Positions 9,201-17,159 of a stretch of DNA of 28,978 bases are shown here, one piece after another. The stretch covers positions 1 to 28,978 of the forward strand of contig JAGYMR010000008.1 in the NCBI GenBank assembly GCA_018400515.1, written 5' to 3'. This DNA comes from Tangfeifania sp. (GTDB lineage: Bacteria; Bacteroidota; Bacteroidia; Bacteroidales; Prolixibacteraceae). The notes beneath the pieces were generated by a model. It was not told the DNA's origin. It was given only the letters and a program-made list of their open reading frames with translations, and ran no database searches. A program made the position numbers and the translations under genes. The number at the start of each line of letters is the position of its first letter. Positions within the stretch are counted from its first letter, which is position 1.

Positions 9201-10760
9201 GATATCTATTCCATTGAAGATTTGGCACAGCTCATATATGACCTGAAAATTACCAATCCCAATGCCAAAGTGTCGGTCAAACTGGTTTCTGAAGAGGGGG
9301 TGGGGACCATTGCTGCCGGCGTCTCAAAGGCATTTTCCGATATCATAACGATTGCAGGAACTTCCGGGGGTACAGGAGCCAGTCCGGCAAGCTCGATCAA
9401 ACATGCCGGCCTGCCTGTGGAGCTTGGAATCGCCGAGACACAGCAAACGCTGGTGATGAACAACCTGCGCGGAAGGGTGAAGTTGCAGGTCGACGGTCAG
9501 TTGAAATCGGGCCGCGACGTGATCGCTCTTGCCTGCCTCGGCGCCGAGGAATTCGGTTTCTCCACGGCACCTCTGATCGTGCTGGGCTGTGTGATGATGC
9601 GCAAATGCCACATGAATACCTGCCCGGCCGGAATTGCTACCCAGGATGAGGAACTCCGGAAGCGTTTTATCGGAAAAGCGGAATATACCATCAATTATTT
9701 CCGGTTTTTAGCCCGTGAGATCAGGGAGTACCTGGCAGAAATGGGCGTGCGCCGGTTTGAGGATATTGTGGGACGCACCGATTTGCTCGAAGTGGATCCG
9801 GAGGTGATCAACTGGAAATCGAAAAAGGTTGATTTCTCAGGCCTCTTGTACATGCCCAAAGAGGCAAAAGAGTTTCCCATACATAATGTTCACCCGAATA
9901 CCCGGGAAAATAAAGGCCATATCGATCTGGACCTGATCAAAGAGGCCCGGAAAGCCATCCGGGGTGCAGCGAAAGTATGGATCGCGCATCCAATCACCAA
10001 TATTGACCGCACCACCGGAGCAATGCTTTCGGGGGAGATCTCCAAACGTTACGGGGAGGAAGCCCTGCCCGACGATACCATTAACTGTACCTTTCATGGG
10101 ACGGCCGGACAGAGTTTCGGGGCATTCCTGGTGAAAGGGATCACCTTCCGGCTTGAAGGAGACGCCAACGATTATATCGGAAAAGGACTCTCCGGAGGGA
10201 AGATCATTGTTCTGCCCCCGGCGGGATCCTCCTTCAAACCGGAAGAGAATATCATTATCGGGAACACCTCTTTTTACGGAGCTACCCGCGGAGAGGCCTA
10301 TATCCGCGGTGTTGCCGGCGAACGTTTCTGTGTCAGGAACTCCGGGGTGAGTGCCGTTGTGGAAGGAACGGGAGACCACTGTTGCGAATACATGACCGGC
10401 GGCCGCGTGGTCGTTCTCGGAACAACCGGCCGGAATTTTGCTGCCGGAATGAGCGGAGGAATCGCTTATGTGCTGGATCATACCGGCAATTTTGACTACT
10501 ACTGCAATAAGGGTCTCGTTGAACTGACATCGGTGGAAGATAAAGCAGATGTGGTGGAACTGCAGACACTAATCAGCAACCACCTGATGCATACCCAAAG
10601 CACCCTTGCTGCTGAAGTGCTTACCAACTGGGAGGAATACCTGCCCAAATTTGTGAAGGTGATACCGTTTGAGTATAAAAAAGTGCTGGAAGAGCAAAAA
10701 CTGCTTGAATTACAAAAGAAACTGCAATTGACCGAAGACGACCCTTCGCGTCACGAATAA
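6240..10760 (+). CDS. gltB: Glutamate synthase (NADPH), large (alpha) subunit
   Basis: The 1506-residue chain makes two glutamates from 2-oxoglutarate and glutamine-derived ammonia, with electrons from the small subunit. In order it has a 20-residue propeptide and a class II glutamine amidotransferase domain whose nucleophile is C21 (HDSCGIGF), to about residue 430; a central domain to about 760; an FMN-binding synthase domain, about 815-1190; and the C-terminal GXGXG beta-helix, about 1250-1450, with repeats such as GGRVVVLG. Cysteines C1117, C1123 and C1128 (CVMMRKCHMNTC) match the 3Fe-4S site. Length is normal for bacterial GltB. The start at 6240 is chosen because removal of 20 residues exposes C21; Met3 is an alternative. 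gltD follows after 38 bp, giving a gltBD operon. Confidence 0.97.
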   Translation: MQMRLPEAQGLYNPVNEHDSCGIGFVAHIKGNPSHDIINQGLDVLRNMDHRGAMSADNSTGDGAGILMQIPHEFITAVLKLPVGEKGKYGTGLVFLPGDKKEADLCIEVLSKNIEAEGLTLVGYRDVPVDSSAPGEIAKTNEPLIKQVFVKANLETDALERKLYIVRKMVEKEVRDSKLKHKAAFYQPSLSARIIVYKGMLTPDQLSRYYLDFKNDHFKSAIALVHSRFSTNTFPTWDLAQPFRILAHNGEINTVKGNRLWMQAREALMKSEVFGDDLKKLLPVIEPGKSDSASFDNVLEFLHLTGRTLPHALCMMIPESFNKKNPIPDSLKAFYEYHSTLMEPWDGPASMVFSDGRYIGGTLDRNGLRPSRYVITRNDLIVMGSEVGVQTFKPEEIVAKGRLRPGKILLVDTQLGIIIPDEEVKGQLSRRNPYQMWLNENRLMMDDIRVKHRVPSAIDHFETYAKAFGYSKEDMFELIKPMSEKGAEPTGSMGNDVPPAVFSDKPKRFFEYFKQMFAQVTNPAIDPIREGLVMALTNYIGSLHSNILAESPEHCKLIKFQGPLLTNTDLGKIKDLKDEMFSHVVIPMVFPVGKGPKGFEEALEILKKEAEAAVDHQKNYIILSDRNISKEQAAIPSLLAVAVVHHHLIQKQKRMQVGIIVETAEAREVNHYALLLGYGASVINPYLAYAAIDYMVKQGKIDLEYKEARKNYIKAVDKGLLKVFSKMGISTLRSYHGAQIFESIGVSKELIDKYFTGTAAKIGGIGLEEICKEAALFHENAFREASSEKPFIFENAGVYAWRKYGEHHAWNPETIGLLQWATRTNDYKKFREFTSLVDRQNRKPAFIRSHFKFKKKPIHIDQVEPEEEIMKRFVTGAMSYGSISKEAHEALAITMNTIGGRSNTGEGGENPERFGTNRNSKIKQVASGRFGVTNNYLVNAEELQIKIAQGAKPGEGGQLPGYKVNKIIAKTRNSTPGITLISPPPHHDIYSIEDLAQLIYDLKITNPNAKVSVKLVSEEGVGTIAAGVSKAFSDIITIAGTSGGTGASPASSIKHAGLPVELGIAETQQTLVMNNLRGRVKLQVDGQLKSGRDVIALACLGAEEFGFSTAPLIVLGCVMMRKCHMNTCPAGIATQDEELRKRFIGKAEYTINYFRFLAREIREYLAEMGVRRFEDIVGRTDLLEVDPEVINWKSKKVDFSGLLYMPKEAKEFPIHNVHPNTRENKGHIDLDLIKEARKAIRGAAKVWIAHPITNIDRTTGAMLSGEISKRYGEEALPDDTINCTFHGTAGQSFGAFLVKGITFRLEGDANDYIGKGLSGGKIIVLPPAGSSFKPEENIIIGNTSFYGATRGEAYIRGVAGERFCVRNSGVSAVVEGTGDHCCEYMTGGRVVVLGTTGRNFAAGMSGGIAYVLDHTGNFDYYCNKGLVELTSVEDKADVVELQTLISNHLMHTQSTLAAEVLTNWEEYLPKFVKVIPFEYKKVLEEQKLLELQKKLQLTEDDPSRHE

Positions 10761-10798
10761 GCCATTCAATTTATTACTGATAATTACAACAATTCGAT

Positions 10799-12223
10799 AT
10801 GGGAGATCCAAGAGGTTTTATGAGAGTATCGCGCAAACCGGCAGGCTACAGGCCTGCTGATGAGCGGATTTTTGATTATGGTGAAGTTGAACAGACCCTG
10901 AATGAAAAGGACCGGATGCTGCAGGCTTCGCGTTGCATGGATTGCGGCATTCCCTTTTGTCACTGGGGATGCCCCGTGGGCAGTAAAATTCCTGAATGGC
11001 AGGATGCACTCTATCGCGGAGAAACAGCAGAGGCCTATTATATTCTGGAATCGACCAACAGCTTTCCCGAAATTACCGGGAGGGTCTGTCCTGCTCCCTG
11101 TGAAAAGGCATGCGTGCTGGAAATTCATGAAGAGCCGGTAACCATCCGCGAGAATGAATGTGCGACGGTGGAACAGGCTTTTGATGCGGGAATAATAAAG
11201 CCAGCTCCGCCAAAAAGGAGAACCGGCCGGAAAGTGGCCGTTGTTGGTTCCGGTCCTGCCGGCCTCTCGGCTGCCGACCTGCTGAATAAGGCAGGCCATA
11301 GCGTTACTGTTTTTGAGAAAAATGAGGCCATTGGCGGATTGCTGCGGTACGGCATACCCGATTTTAAACTTAATAAACGGGTGATTGACCGGCGGCTTCG
11401 TATTTTTGAAGCGGAAGGGATCGTTTTCAAGCCCAATGTTGCCGTGGGAGCGGATATTACCGGGGAGTCGCTGCTGAAGGATTTTGACGCTGTCCTGCTG
11501 GCGGTGGGCGCCGAGAAACCGAGGGATCTCAATGTCGAGGGCCGTGAACTGGAGGGCGTTCATTTTGCCATGGATTTCCTTACCCGGCAGAACCAGATCG
11601 TTTCGGGAAAGGAGATTCCTGAAAAAGAGCGCATTTCTGCCAAAGGGAAAAAGGTACTGGTCATTGGCGGCGGGGATACCGGATCCGATTGTGTCGGCAC
11701 ATCCATTCGCCAGAAGGCAGCATCCGTCACGCAGATTGAGATTCTTCCCAAGCCCCCGGGAAAACGCACCGACAATGATCCCTGGCCCTATTGGCCCACG
11801 GTTTTGCGGACATCCAGTTCGCACGAGGAGGGCTGTCAGCGTCGCTGGAGCCTCTCCACCAAAAAGTTTATCGGGGAGAATGGAAAACTGCGGCAGGTGG
11901 AGGTGGTTCAGGTCGAATGGGTGAAGGATGAAAATGGCCGGTTTCAGATGAAAGAAGTTCCCGGATCCATTGAACGGATCGAAGCTGATCTGGTCCTTCT
12001 GGCCATGGGATTCACCCAGCCTGTACACAGTGGGTTGCTTGATTCCCTCGGCGTGGAATACGATGCCCGTGGGAATGTGAAGGTGAATGAGCAGAAACAG
12101 GCCTCCATTGAAAAAGTTTTTGCCGCAGGGGATTCGGAAAAAGGGGCCAGTCTGGTGGTTCATGCCATTGAAGCTGGAAAAGTGGCCGCCCGGGGCATTC
12201 ATGAATTCCTGTCAGCGGTCTAA
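10799..12223 (+). CDS. gltD: Glutamate synthase (NADPH), small (beta) subunit
   Basis: This 474-residue subunit oxidises NADPH and passes electrons through FAD and iron-sulphur clusters to GltB. The N-terminal cluster cysteines are C46, C49, C54 and C58 (CMDCGIPFCHWGC), followed by C97, C101 and C105 (CPAPCEKAC). The FAD-binding Rossmann motif is at 150-155 (GSGPAGLSAAD) and the NADPH motif at 290-295 (GGGDTGSDC). Length and motif order are those of GltD and of related reductase subunits; the gltB neighbour 38 bp upstream settles the identity. Its last 12 bases overlap the end of the convergent acyltransferase gene. The C-terminal AAGDSEKGASLVVHAI region is typical of the family. Confidence 0.96.
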   Translation: MGDPRGFMRVSRKPAGYRPADERIFDYGEVEQTLNEKDRMLQASRCMDCGIPFCHWGCPVGSKIPEWQDALYRGETAEAYYILESTNSFPEITGRVCPAPCEKACVLEIHEEPVTIRENECATVEQAFDAGIIKPAPPKRRTGRKVAVVGSGPAGLSAADLLNKAGHSVTVFEKNEAIGGLLRYGIPDFKLNKRVIDRRLRIFEAEGIVFKPNVAVGADITGESLLKDFDAVLLAVGAEKPRDLNVEGRELEGVHFAMDFLTRQNQIVSGKEIPEKERISAKGKKVLVIGGGDTGSDCVGTSIRQKAASVTQIEILPKPPGKRTDNDPWPYWPTVLRTSSSHEEGCQRRWSLSTKKFIGENGKLRQVEVVQVEWVKDENGRFQMKEVPGSIERIEADLVLLAMGFTQPVHSGLLDSLGVEYDARGNVKVNEQKQASIEKVFAAGDSEKGASLVVHAIEAGKVAARGIHEFLSAV

Positions 12224-13162
12224 GGTGAGCGGGATGTTTTCCGGGCGCCGGTGCTTCCAGCGCCGGTGCGACCATAAATAATAGGCGGGTTCCTCCCGGA
12301 TGATTGCTTCCATTTTTTGAACGTAAGCCAGTAAGATTTTGGAAGGCTCCACCTCCTGCGGGTTCAGGAAAAGAGGAATGAACTCGGCTTCGTAACGTCC
12401 CCGGCCGGTTTTTCTGACCCGCTCGAAAAAAACCGGCTGGTTGGTTTTTACCGCGATTTTTTCAGGTCCCGAGAAAAAGGGAGCCTCGCGGTTCAGAAAC
12501 AGCGTCCAGAATTTTGAGGTGGCGCGGGGAGCCTGATCCGCTCCCAGCCAGAGCGCCGAAGGAATTCCCCTCCGGTGAAAATCCATCGCTACACGCGCCG
12601 ATTTATTGACAGGGATGCACTTTCCGCCCCATTTTTCCCTTGAATGCAGTAAAAACCGCTCCATGGCCTGGTTCCCGCGTATGGGATTATAGATCATTAA
12701 CCCTTTGTAATCCACTTTGGTCTCGACAAAACTGCACCACTCCCAGTTGTTATGATGCATGGCCAGAATAATGATGCTTTTTCTCTCCCGGTAAAGATCT
12801 TTTACTAAATCAAGCCCTTTAAAGGTGATGCGCCGGTCCATCTCCGCTGCGCTAATGCTGTAAAGCTTGATCGATTCAAGCAATAGATCGGTAAAATGAC
12901 GGTAAAATTCATGAGCAATGCTTTTTATCTCCTTTTCCGGTTTTTCGGGAAAGGCATGCCGGAGATTGTCAAAAATAACCGGGCGGCGGTACCTGAAAAT
13001 TTTCTGGATAAAAAACCGCAGAAAATCCGAGATCAGGTACAAAAGCCAAAAAGGAAAACGGGAAATGAAAATTAATGCCCCTGCCAGGAGCTGGTGGTAA
13101 ATTCTTTTCAGAAAATTTTCGCGATACCGGTTGTTTTCCTTTTCCCGTGTGTTCCTTTCCAT
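12212..13162 (-). CDS. LpxL/HtrB-family lipid A (lysophospholipid) acyltransferase
   Basis: The 316-residue protein belongs to the LpxL/LpxM family that adds a secondary acyl chain to lipid A precursors at the inner face of the cytoplasmic membrane. An N-terminal hydrophobic anchor runs about 27-47. The catalytic HX4E motif is H136-x4-E141 within MHHNNWEW, and the second conserved block is WLGADQAPR at 205-213. Bacteroidota usually have one such enzyme, but the acyl donor and exact position of transfer cannot be read here. The start at 13162 is the only Met before the anchor. The gene faces gltD and overlaps its 3' end by 12 bp. It is divergent from the phosphodiesterase gene to the right. 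Confidence 0.88.
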   Translation of the reverse strand: MERNTREKENNRYRENFLKRIYHQLLAGALIFISRFPFWLLYLISDFLRFFIQKIFRYRRPVIFDNLRHAFPEKPEKEIKSIAHEFYRHFTDLLLESIKLYSISAAEMDRRITFKGLDLVKDLYRERKSIIILAMHHNNWEWCSFVETKVDYKGLMIYNPIRGNQAMERFLLHSREKWGGKCIPVNKSARVAMDFHRRGIPSALWLGADQAPRATSKFWTLFLNREAPFFSGPEKIAVKTNQPVFFERVRKTGRGRYEAEFIPLFLNPQEVEPSKILLAYVQKMEAIIREEPAYYLWSHRRWKHRRPENIPLTLDR

Positions 13163-13257
13163 TCGTTTATTATTTTTTCCTGGAGATTCTGTTTTTTTGG
13201 AGGTGTAAAACTACATTTTTTAATCCGGAATGGAACAAAAAATCTTATTACTCTTGT

Positions 13258-13265
13258 TATCTTTG
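13258..13265 (+). promoter_or_regulatory. Candidate -7 promoter element in divergent region
   Basis: TATCTTTG fits the TAnnTTTG consensus and points right, about 180 bases before the phosphodiesterase start. No -33 box at normal spacing is seen. It is an alternative or additional start to the element at 13416. Confidence 0.3.
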
Positions 13266-13336
13266 TTTTTTATGGATAACGACCATTTAACGATGTTTCA
13301 CAAAAAAGAATAATTTAAATAGGGGGAGTTCCATAA

Positions 13337-13374
13337 AAATGCGTCAGCATTTTCTCGAAGTGAGCTTGCGAATT
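13337..13374 (-). repeat. Second copy of dispersed 38-bp repeat
   Basis: The reverse complement of this stretch matches 281-318 at 33 of 38 positions, with exact blocks of 10 and 8 bases at the two ends. It lies in the divergent promoter region between the acyltransferase and phosphodiesterase genes. It contains no gene and no obvious terminal repeats. Confidence 0.55.
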
Positions 13375-13415
13375 TTTCCCGATGCAATTAAAATGAATGC
13401 TAATAATGAGGCAAA

Positions 13416-13423
13416 TACCTTTG
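13416..13423 (+). promoter_or_regulatory. Candidate -7 promoter element for glycerophosphodiesterase gene
   Basis: TACCTTTG fits TAnnTTTG and lies 22 bases before the ATG at 13445. If used, it rules out the longer frame beginning at 13397, because that start would lie upstream of transcription. Confidence 0.4.
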
Positions 13424-13444
13424 ATATCTTACAATTTTAATGCG

Positions 13445-14221
13445 ATGAAACCTTCTTCGCTTTTGTTTTTTATTTTTCTGAGCTTTGGATTGTTTGCCCA
13501 GCCCCGGTTCATTGCTCACCGGGGGGCTTCCTGGCTGGCCCCGGAAAATACGGTGGCGGCCGCAAATCTTGCCTGGGAGCTGGGAGCCGGCGGGGTGGAG
13601 GTTGATATTCGCCTCTCCGAAGATCACCGGGTGATGGTCATTCACGATGAGGACACCCGGCGGACCTGTTCCGGCAAAACAAATTTTTCTGTCAGTGACA
13701 CTCCTTCACTGGTGCTTCGTGAACTTGATGCCGGGAGCTGGAAAGATGAAAAATACCAGGGGGAAAAGCTCCCTTTTCTTTCCGAAATTATTGCCACACT
13801 GCCCCCCGGCCGGATCCTTTTCGTTGAGATCAAATGCGGAAGTGAGGTCCTGCCCCATCTGAAGAGGGTGGTTCAGGGGAGTGGTAAAACGGATCAGATC
13901 GTTTTTATCGGTTTCGGCTGGGATACGATCCTTGCCACCAAAGAGGCTTTTCCGGACAATGCCTGTTACTGGCTCAGCAGCCGGAAACGGGGGCTTCTGA
14001 ATAAAATGGAGGAGGCTGCAGAAGAGGGGCTCGACGGGGTGGACCTTCATTTCGGGCTCATTGACCCGCAGGTCATGACGCATGCCAAATCCCTTCAACT
14101 GGAAGTGTTTGCCTGGACGGTGAATGATCCGGAGGAAGCACGGCGGCTTACCCAACTGGGGGTTTCCGGAATTACAACCGACCGTCCCCGGTGGCTTAAG
14201 GAAAAGATTATGAAACAATAA
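13445..14221 (+). CDS. Secreted glycerophosphodiester phosphodiesterase
   Basis: The 258-residue GDPD-family enzyme hydrolyses glycerophosphodiesters to glycerol-3-phosphate and an alcohol. It opens with a signal peptide (residues 1-18, ending LFA before Q19), so the mature enzyme works in the periplasm or outside. Catalytic and metal residues are H25-R26 (HRG), E34 (PEN), E52 and D54 (VEVDIR), H67 (IHD) and the later EIKCG block. The frame extends back to 13397, but the ATG at 13445 is preferred since it begins the signal peptide and a promoter-like element lies between the two. The next gene starts 11 bp after the stop, so the two are likely co-transcribed although their functions are unrelated. 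Close relatives sit in the DUF-free single-domain GDPD group; substrate preference is not predictable. Confidence 0.92.
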   Translation: MKPSSLLFFIFLSFGLFAQPRFIAHRGASWLAPENTVAAANLAWELGAGGVEVDIRLSEDHRVMVIHDEDTRRTCSGKTNFSVSDTPSLVLRELDAGSWKDEKYQGEKLPFLSEIIATLPPGRILFVEIKCGSEVLPHLKRVVQGSGKTDQIVFIGFGWDTILATKEAFPDNACYWLSSRKRGLLNKMEEAAEEGLDGVDLHFGLIDPQVMTHAKSLQLEVFAWTVNDPEEARRLTQLGVSGITTDRPRWLKEKIMKQ

Positions 14222-14232
14222 AAAGGGATGCC

Positions 14233-15738
14233 ATGAAACTTTTTACGACCCGGCAAATAGCAGCCATCGATAAATACACTATTGAAAAAGAACCTGTTGC
14301 CGATATTGACCTGATGGAACGGGCAGCCATGCAGATATCTAACTGGCTGGTTCAAAGGTTTTCCACCGAAGTCCGGCTGATATTTTTTACCGGACCGGGA
14401 AATAACGGAGGGGACTCCCTGGCCATCGCCCGGCAGATGGCCGATTTTGGTTATCCGTGTGAAGTGTACCTGCTCCGCTTGGGGAAAGCGCTTCAGGGAT
14501 CCCCGGCCACCAACTGGCAACGGCTGGAAAACCAAGGGAAAGTAAAGCTGAGCCGGATCGGCCATCCGGACGATTTTCCCGAAATCCGTCCTACCGACCT
14601 GTTGATTGACGGGCTCTTCGGCTCCGGCCTTACAAGGCCCCTGAAGGACCTTCCCGCTGCAATCGTTCACCGGATGAACGAATGCCCGAACAGGGTGGTT
14701 TCCATCGATGTTCCCAGCGGCCTGATGGGAGAAGATAACGGATCAAACATTCCCGCGAATATTCTTAAAGCCGATTATACGCTGACCTTTCAGTTTCCAA
14801 AAATTAGTTTTCTTTTTGCAGAGAATGAACAGTATACCGGAAAGTGGGAAGTTCTGCCGATCGGGTTGCATCCGGACGGGATGGCCCGTGTTTCCTCCGG
14901 GTTTTTCATGACCGAAAAATTAATGGTCCGGGAAATTATTCCCCGCCGTTCGGTATTTGCACACAAGGGAGATTTCGGCCATGCCCTTCTAATTGCGGGC
15001 AGTTATGGGAAAATGGGTGCCGCTGTTTTGGCATCCCGGGGGTGTCTTCGTTCAGGAACCGGATTGCTTACCACCCATGTACCCCGGCTGGGGTATTCCA
15101 TTATTCAGTCGGCGGTACCCGAAGCCATGGTCAGTATTGATGCCCATGATTCCATGTTTACCGGATTTCCCGATTTGTCGCCCTTTTCGGCGGTTGGTGC
15201 CGGCCCCGGACTGGGAATGAAACATAATTCCATCCGGGCACTGCATGCGCTGATCGAACAAGCACGGGGACCGCTGGTCCTCGATGCCGATGCCCTGAAC
15301 ATGCTCTCCGAAAACAGGGAGCTTCTGGAACAGCTTCCCGAAAATTCTATTCTTACGCCCCATCCCGGAGAGTTCAGGCGCCTTGCCGGCGCATTTTCCG
15401 ACTCCTGGGAACGCATGCAAAAACAGCGAGCCTTTGCCCAAAAATATCAGGTAGTGTTGGTTTTAAAAGGAGCTTATACCACTGTGGCCACCCCGGATGG
15501 GGCAGTGTATTTTAACTCCACCGGGAATCCCGGGATGGCGACTGCCGGCAGTGGCGATGCACTCACCGGGATCATTCTCGGCCTGCTTGCACAACACCTG
15601 CCCCCTTATCAGGCCGCGGTTGCCGGGGTTTTTCTGCACGGACGGGCAGGCGACCTGGCCGCACGGGAAAAATCGGAAAATGCCCTGCTGGCCGGGGATA
15701 TCATTGCTTTTTTGGGGAAAGCTTTTCTCGAATTATAA
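14233..15738 (+). CDS. nnr: Bifunctional NAD(P)H-hydrate epimerase / ADP-dependent NAD(P)H-hydrate dehydratase
   Basis: This 501-residue repair enzyme restores NAD(P)H from its hydrated forms NAD(P)HX. The N-terminal YjeF_N epimerase domain (about 1-215) has GPGNNGGD at 54-61 and DGLFGSG from D126. The C-terminal ribokinase-like dehydratase domain (about 235-501) has KGDFGHALLIAG from K245, HPGE at 377-380, VLKGAYT near 410 and the catalytic AGSGDALTG at 438-446. Both domains are complete, as in E. coli YjeF (Nnr). The gene starts 11 bp after the phosphodiesterase stop, with an AAAAGGG stretch just ahead of the start that could act as ribosome site. Its product is cytosolic, so the pairing with a secreted enzyme looks like convenience rather than a pathway. 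Confidence 0.95.
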   Translation: MKLFTTRQIAAIDKYTIEKEPVADIDLMERAAMQISNWLVQRFSTEVRLIFFTGPGNNGGDSLAIARQMADFGYPCEVYLLRLGKALQGSPATNWQRLENQGKVKLSRIGHPDDFPEIRPTDLLIDGLFGSGLTRPLKDLPAAIVHRMNECPNRVVSIDVPSGLMGEDNGSNIPANILKADYTLTFQFPKISFLFAENEQYTGKWEVLPIGLHPDGMARVSSGFFMTEKLMVREIIPRRSVFAHKGDFGHALLIAGSYGKMGAAVLASRGCLRSGTGLLTTHVPRLGYSIIQSAVPEAMVSIDAHDSMFTGFPDLSPFSAVGAGPGLGMKHNSIRALHALIEQARGPLVLDADALNMLSENRELLEQLPENSILTPHPGEFRRLAGAFSDSWERMQKQRAFAQKYQVVLVLKGAYTTVATPDGAVYFNSTGNPGMATAGSGDALTGIILGLLAQHLPPYQAAVAGVFLHGRAGDLAAREKSENALLAGDIIAFLGKAFLEL

Positions 15739-15809
15739 AAATTTTTACGATTTTTCTTCTTCCGCCACTTTTTGAGTTGTTTTTACCAGGTCAACCAATA
15801 CGATCAGTA

Positions 15810-15840
15810 TTGCAAATACGCCATAAAAGTTCTATTTTTA
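15810..15840 (+). promoter_or_regulatory. Candidate promoter of the DUF4831 gene
   Basis: TTG at 15810-15812 and TATTTTTA at 15833-15840 are 20 bases apart, which is the spacing of the Bacteroidota -33 and -7 boxes. The -7 box differs from TAnnTTTG at the last base. A start near 15845 would give a leader of about 15 bases. Confidence 0.4.
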
Positions 15841-15860
15841 AATCCTAAATAAAAAAAGTT

Positions 15861-16976
15861 ATGCAACGATTCATTTTTATGGTACTGGTCCTTTTGCTGG
15901 TTTTTCCGGCAATGGGCCAACGGAAAAAAAAGGGGGATGAGGATACCGCCCCTGCCTGGAAAGAGGGGGTTGTTTATGCCCTGCCGCGGATAGGGGTGCG
16001 TTTGTCAGTGACCGTTGTCAAAGAGGCGTTCGAACCCGGTCCATATGCAGCTTATGCGGGGCAATTGCTGGGGATTAATGATGCAAAAGAGAGGCCTTCG
16101 GTGCAGTGGCAGTTGAAAGATGTTCAGCTGGGTTCTTTTTCTGAACCCGATCCTGAGCAGGTTCATCAGGCCATGGGGGAGGGGGCTTTTTTGGTCAGTT
16201 TGACCCCGGATGGGTGCCTGGCCGGGATTAATGCCCCGGTTGAGCCTCCCATGCTCCGGCAGGAAACGAAGACCAACCGTTTTCTTGAACCGGTTCAAAA
16301 GGAGGATGGCTTCCGGTTTTCCAGTTTTAACGACCAGCCGCTTTATATGCCCGGGGATTCCACCACAAATTATCGTCCCGTGCGTGTAAAAACCGAAAAG
16401 AAGGCGGCTGAAGCGGCCTCGCGGATACTGGAGTGCCGTTTGACACGGTTTCACATGGCAGCGGGGTTGATGGATGAGTTTCATCCCGACGGCACCGCTT
16501 ATGAAGTGAGTCTTCAGGAGCTGAAAAAGATCGAGGAAAATTACCTGAGCCTCTTTACCGGGCGGAAAACCTACACGGAGGAGACGTTCTGTTTTGATTT
16601 TGTTCCGGCTTCCGCTTCCACAGGAAAGGGGGAGGTGGTCTTCCGTTTTTCGGAAAACGAAGGTGTTTTGCCCGCTTCGGACCTGTCCGGGGAGCCTGTG
16701 TTAATGAAAGTAGAGCCCCTGGAGCTTTTGACGGAAAATTACACCGCACTGGCCGGATCCGAAAATCCCTCGGCAGGGGATAGCGGGGTCTTTTACCGCA
16801 TGCCGGCAGTTGGAACGGTTGCTGTAGTCTTCGACCTGAAAACCATTGCGTCGGCCCGAATGGTGCTCCCCCAATTCGGAAAGACAGCTCCCCTTCCGGA
16901 AAGACTGCTTTCCGGGGGTTACGCCATAAGAATCCATCCGGAAACGGGCGCCATTCAATCGATTACGGGAAAATAG
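15861..16976 (+). CDS. DUF4831 family secreted protein
   Basis: The 371-residue protein starts with a clear signal peptide (hydrophobic 4-17, likely cleavage at AMG before Q20) and a basic RKKK stretch, then a soluble domain. The block VVYALPRIGVRLSV followed by PGPYAAYAGQLLGI resembles what I know of DUF4831, a family of roughly this length found in Bacteroidota with no assigned function. There is no lipobox cysteine and no later membrane helix, so it is probably periplasmic or cell-surface. I recognise no catalytic motif. It has its own promoter candidate and is followed 183 bp later by pepD on the same strand. The gap to pepD holds two short hairpins without T tracts. Confidence refers to the coding call and family; function is unknown. 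Confidence 0.8.
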   Translation: MQRFIFMVLVLLLVFPAMGQRKKKGDEDTAPAWKEGVVYALPRIGVRLSVTVVKEAFEPGPYAAYAGQLLGINDAKERPSVQWQLKDVQLGSFSEPDPEQVHQAMGEGAFLVSLTPDGCLAGINAPVEPPMLRQETKTNRFLEPVQKEDGFRFSSFNDQPLYMPGDSTTNYRPVRVKTEKKAAEAASRILECRLTRFHMAAGLMDEFHPDGTAYEVSLQELKKIEENYLSLFTGRKTYTEETFCFDFVPASASTGKGEVVFRFSENEGVLPASDLSGEPVLMKVEPLELLTENYTALAGSENPSAGDSGVFYRMPAVGTVAVVFDLKTIASARMVLPQFGKTAPLPERLLSGGYAIRIHPETGAIQSITGK

Positions 16977-17159
16977 TTTTTGACCCGGCCTGGCTGTCTG
17001 CCCCTTTTTGATTTGGGGGGCAGTCAACCTGTTCACCAGTTTTACGGCAATTTTTTCGCTGCTCAAAGAGCGAAATGGTTGGGGTTATTTTCCGGAAAGC
17101 ATACACACGCTTGAAACGGGCATAAACTTTTTTAAAAAAATTACTAAACAGAAAAAGAG

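Noticed and set aside
10784..12202. A 472-codon open frame on the minus strand opposite gltD
   Set aside because: It mirrors gltD almost end to end, has no recognisable domain and an unnatural composition (many Pro, Gly, His, Phe). The plus-strand frame has every GltD motif. The antisense opening is a by-product of codon use.
17054..17075. Hairpin TTTCGCT/AGCGAAA and nearby CTGCCCC/GGGGCAG (16998-17023) as terminators after the DUF4831 gene
   Set aside because: Neither 7-bp stem is followed by a T tract on either strand, so intrinsic termination is not supported.
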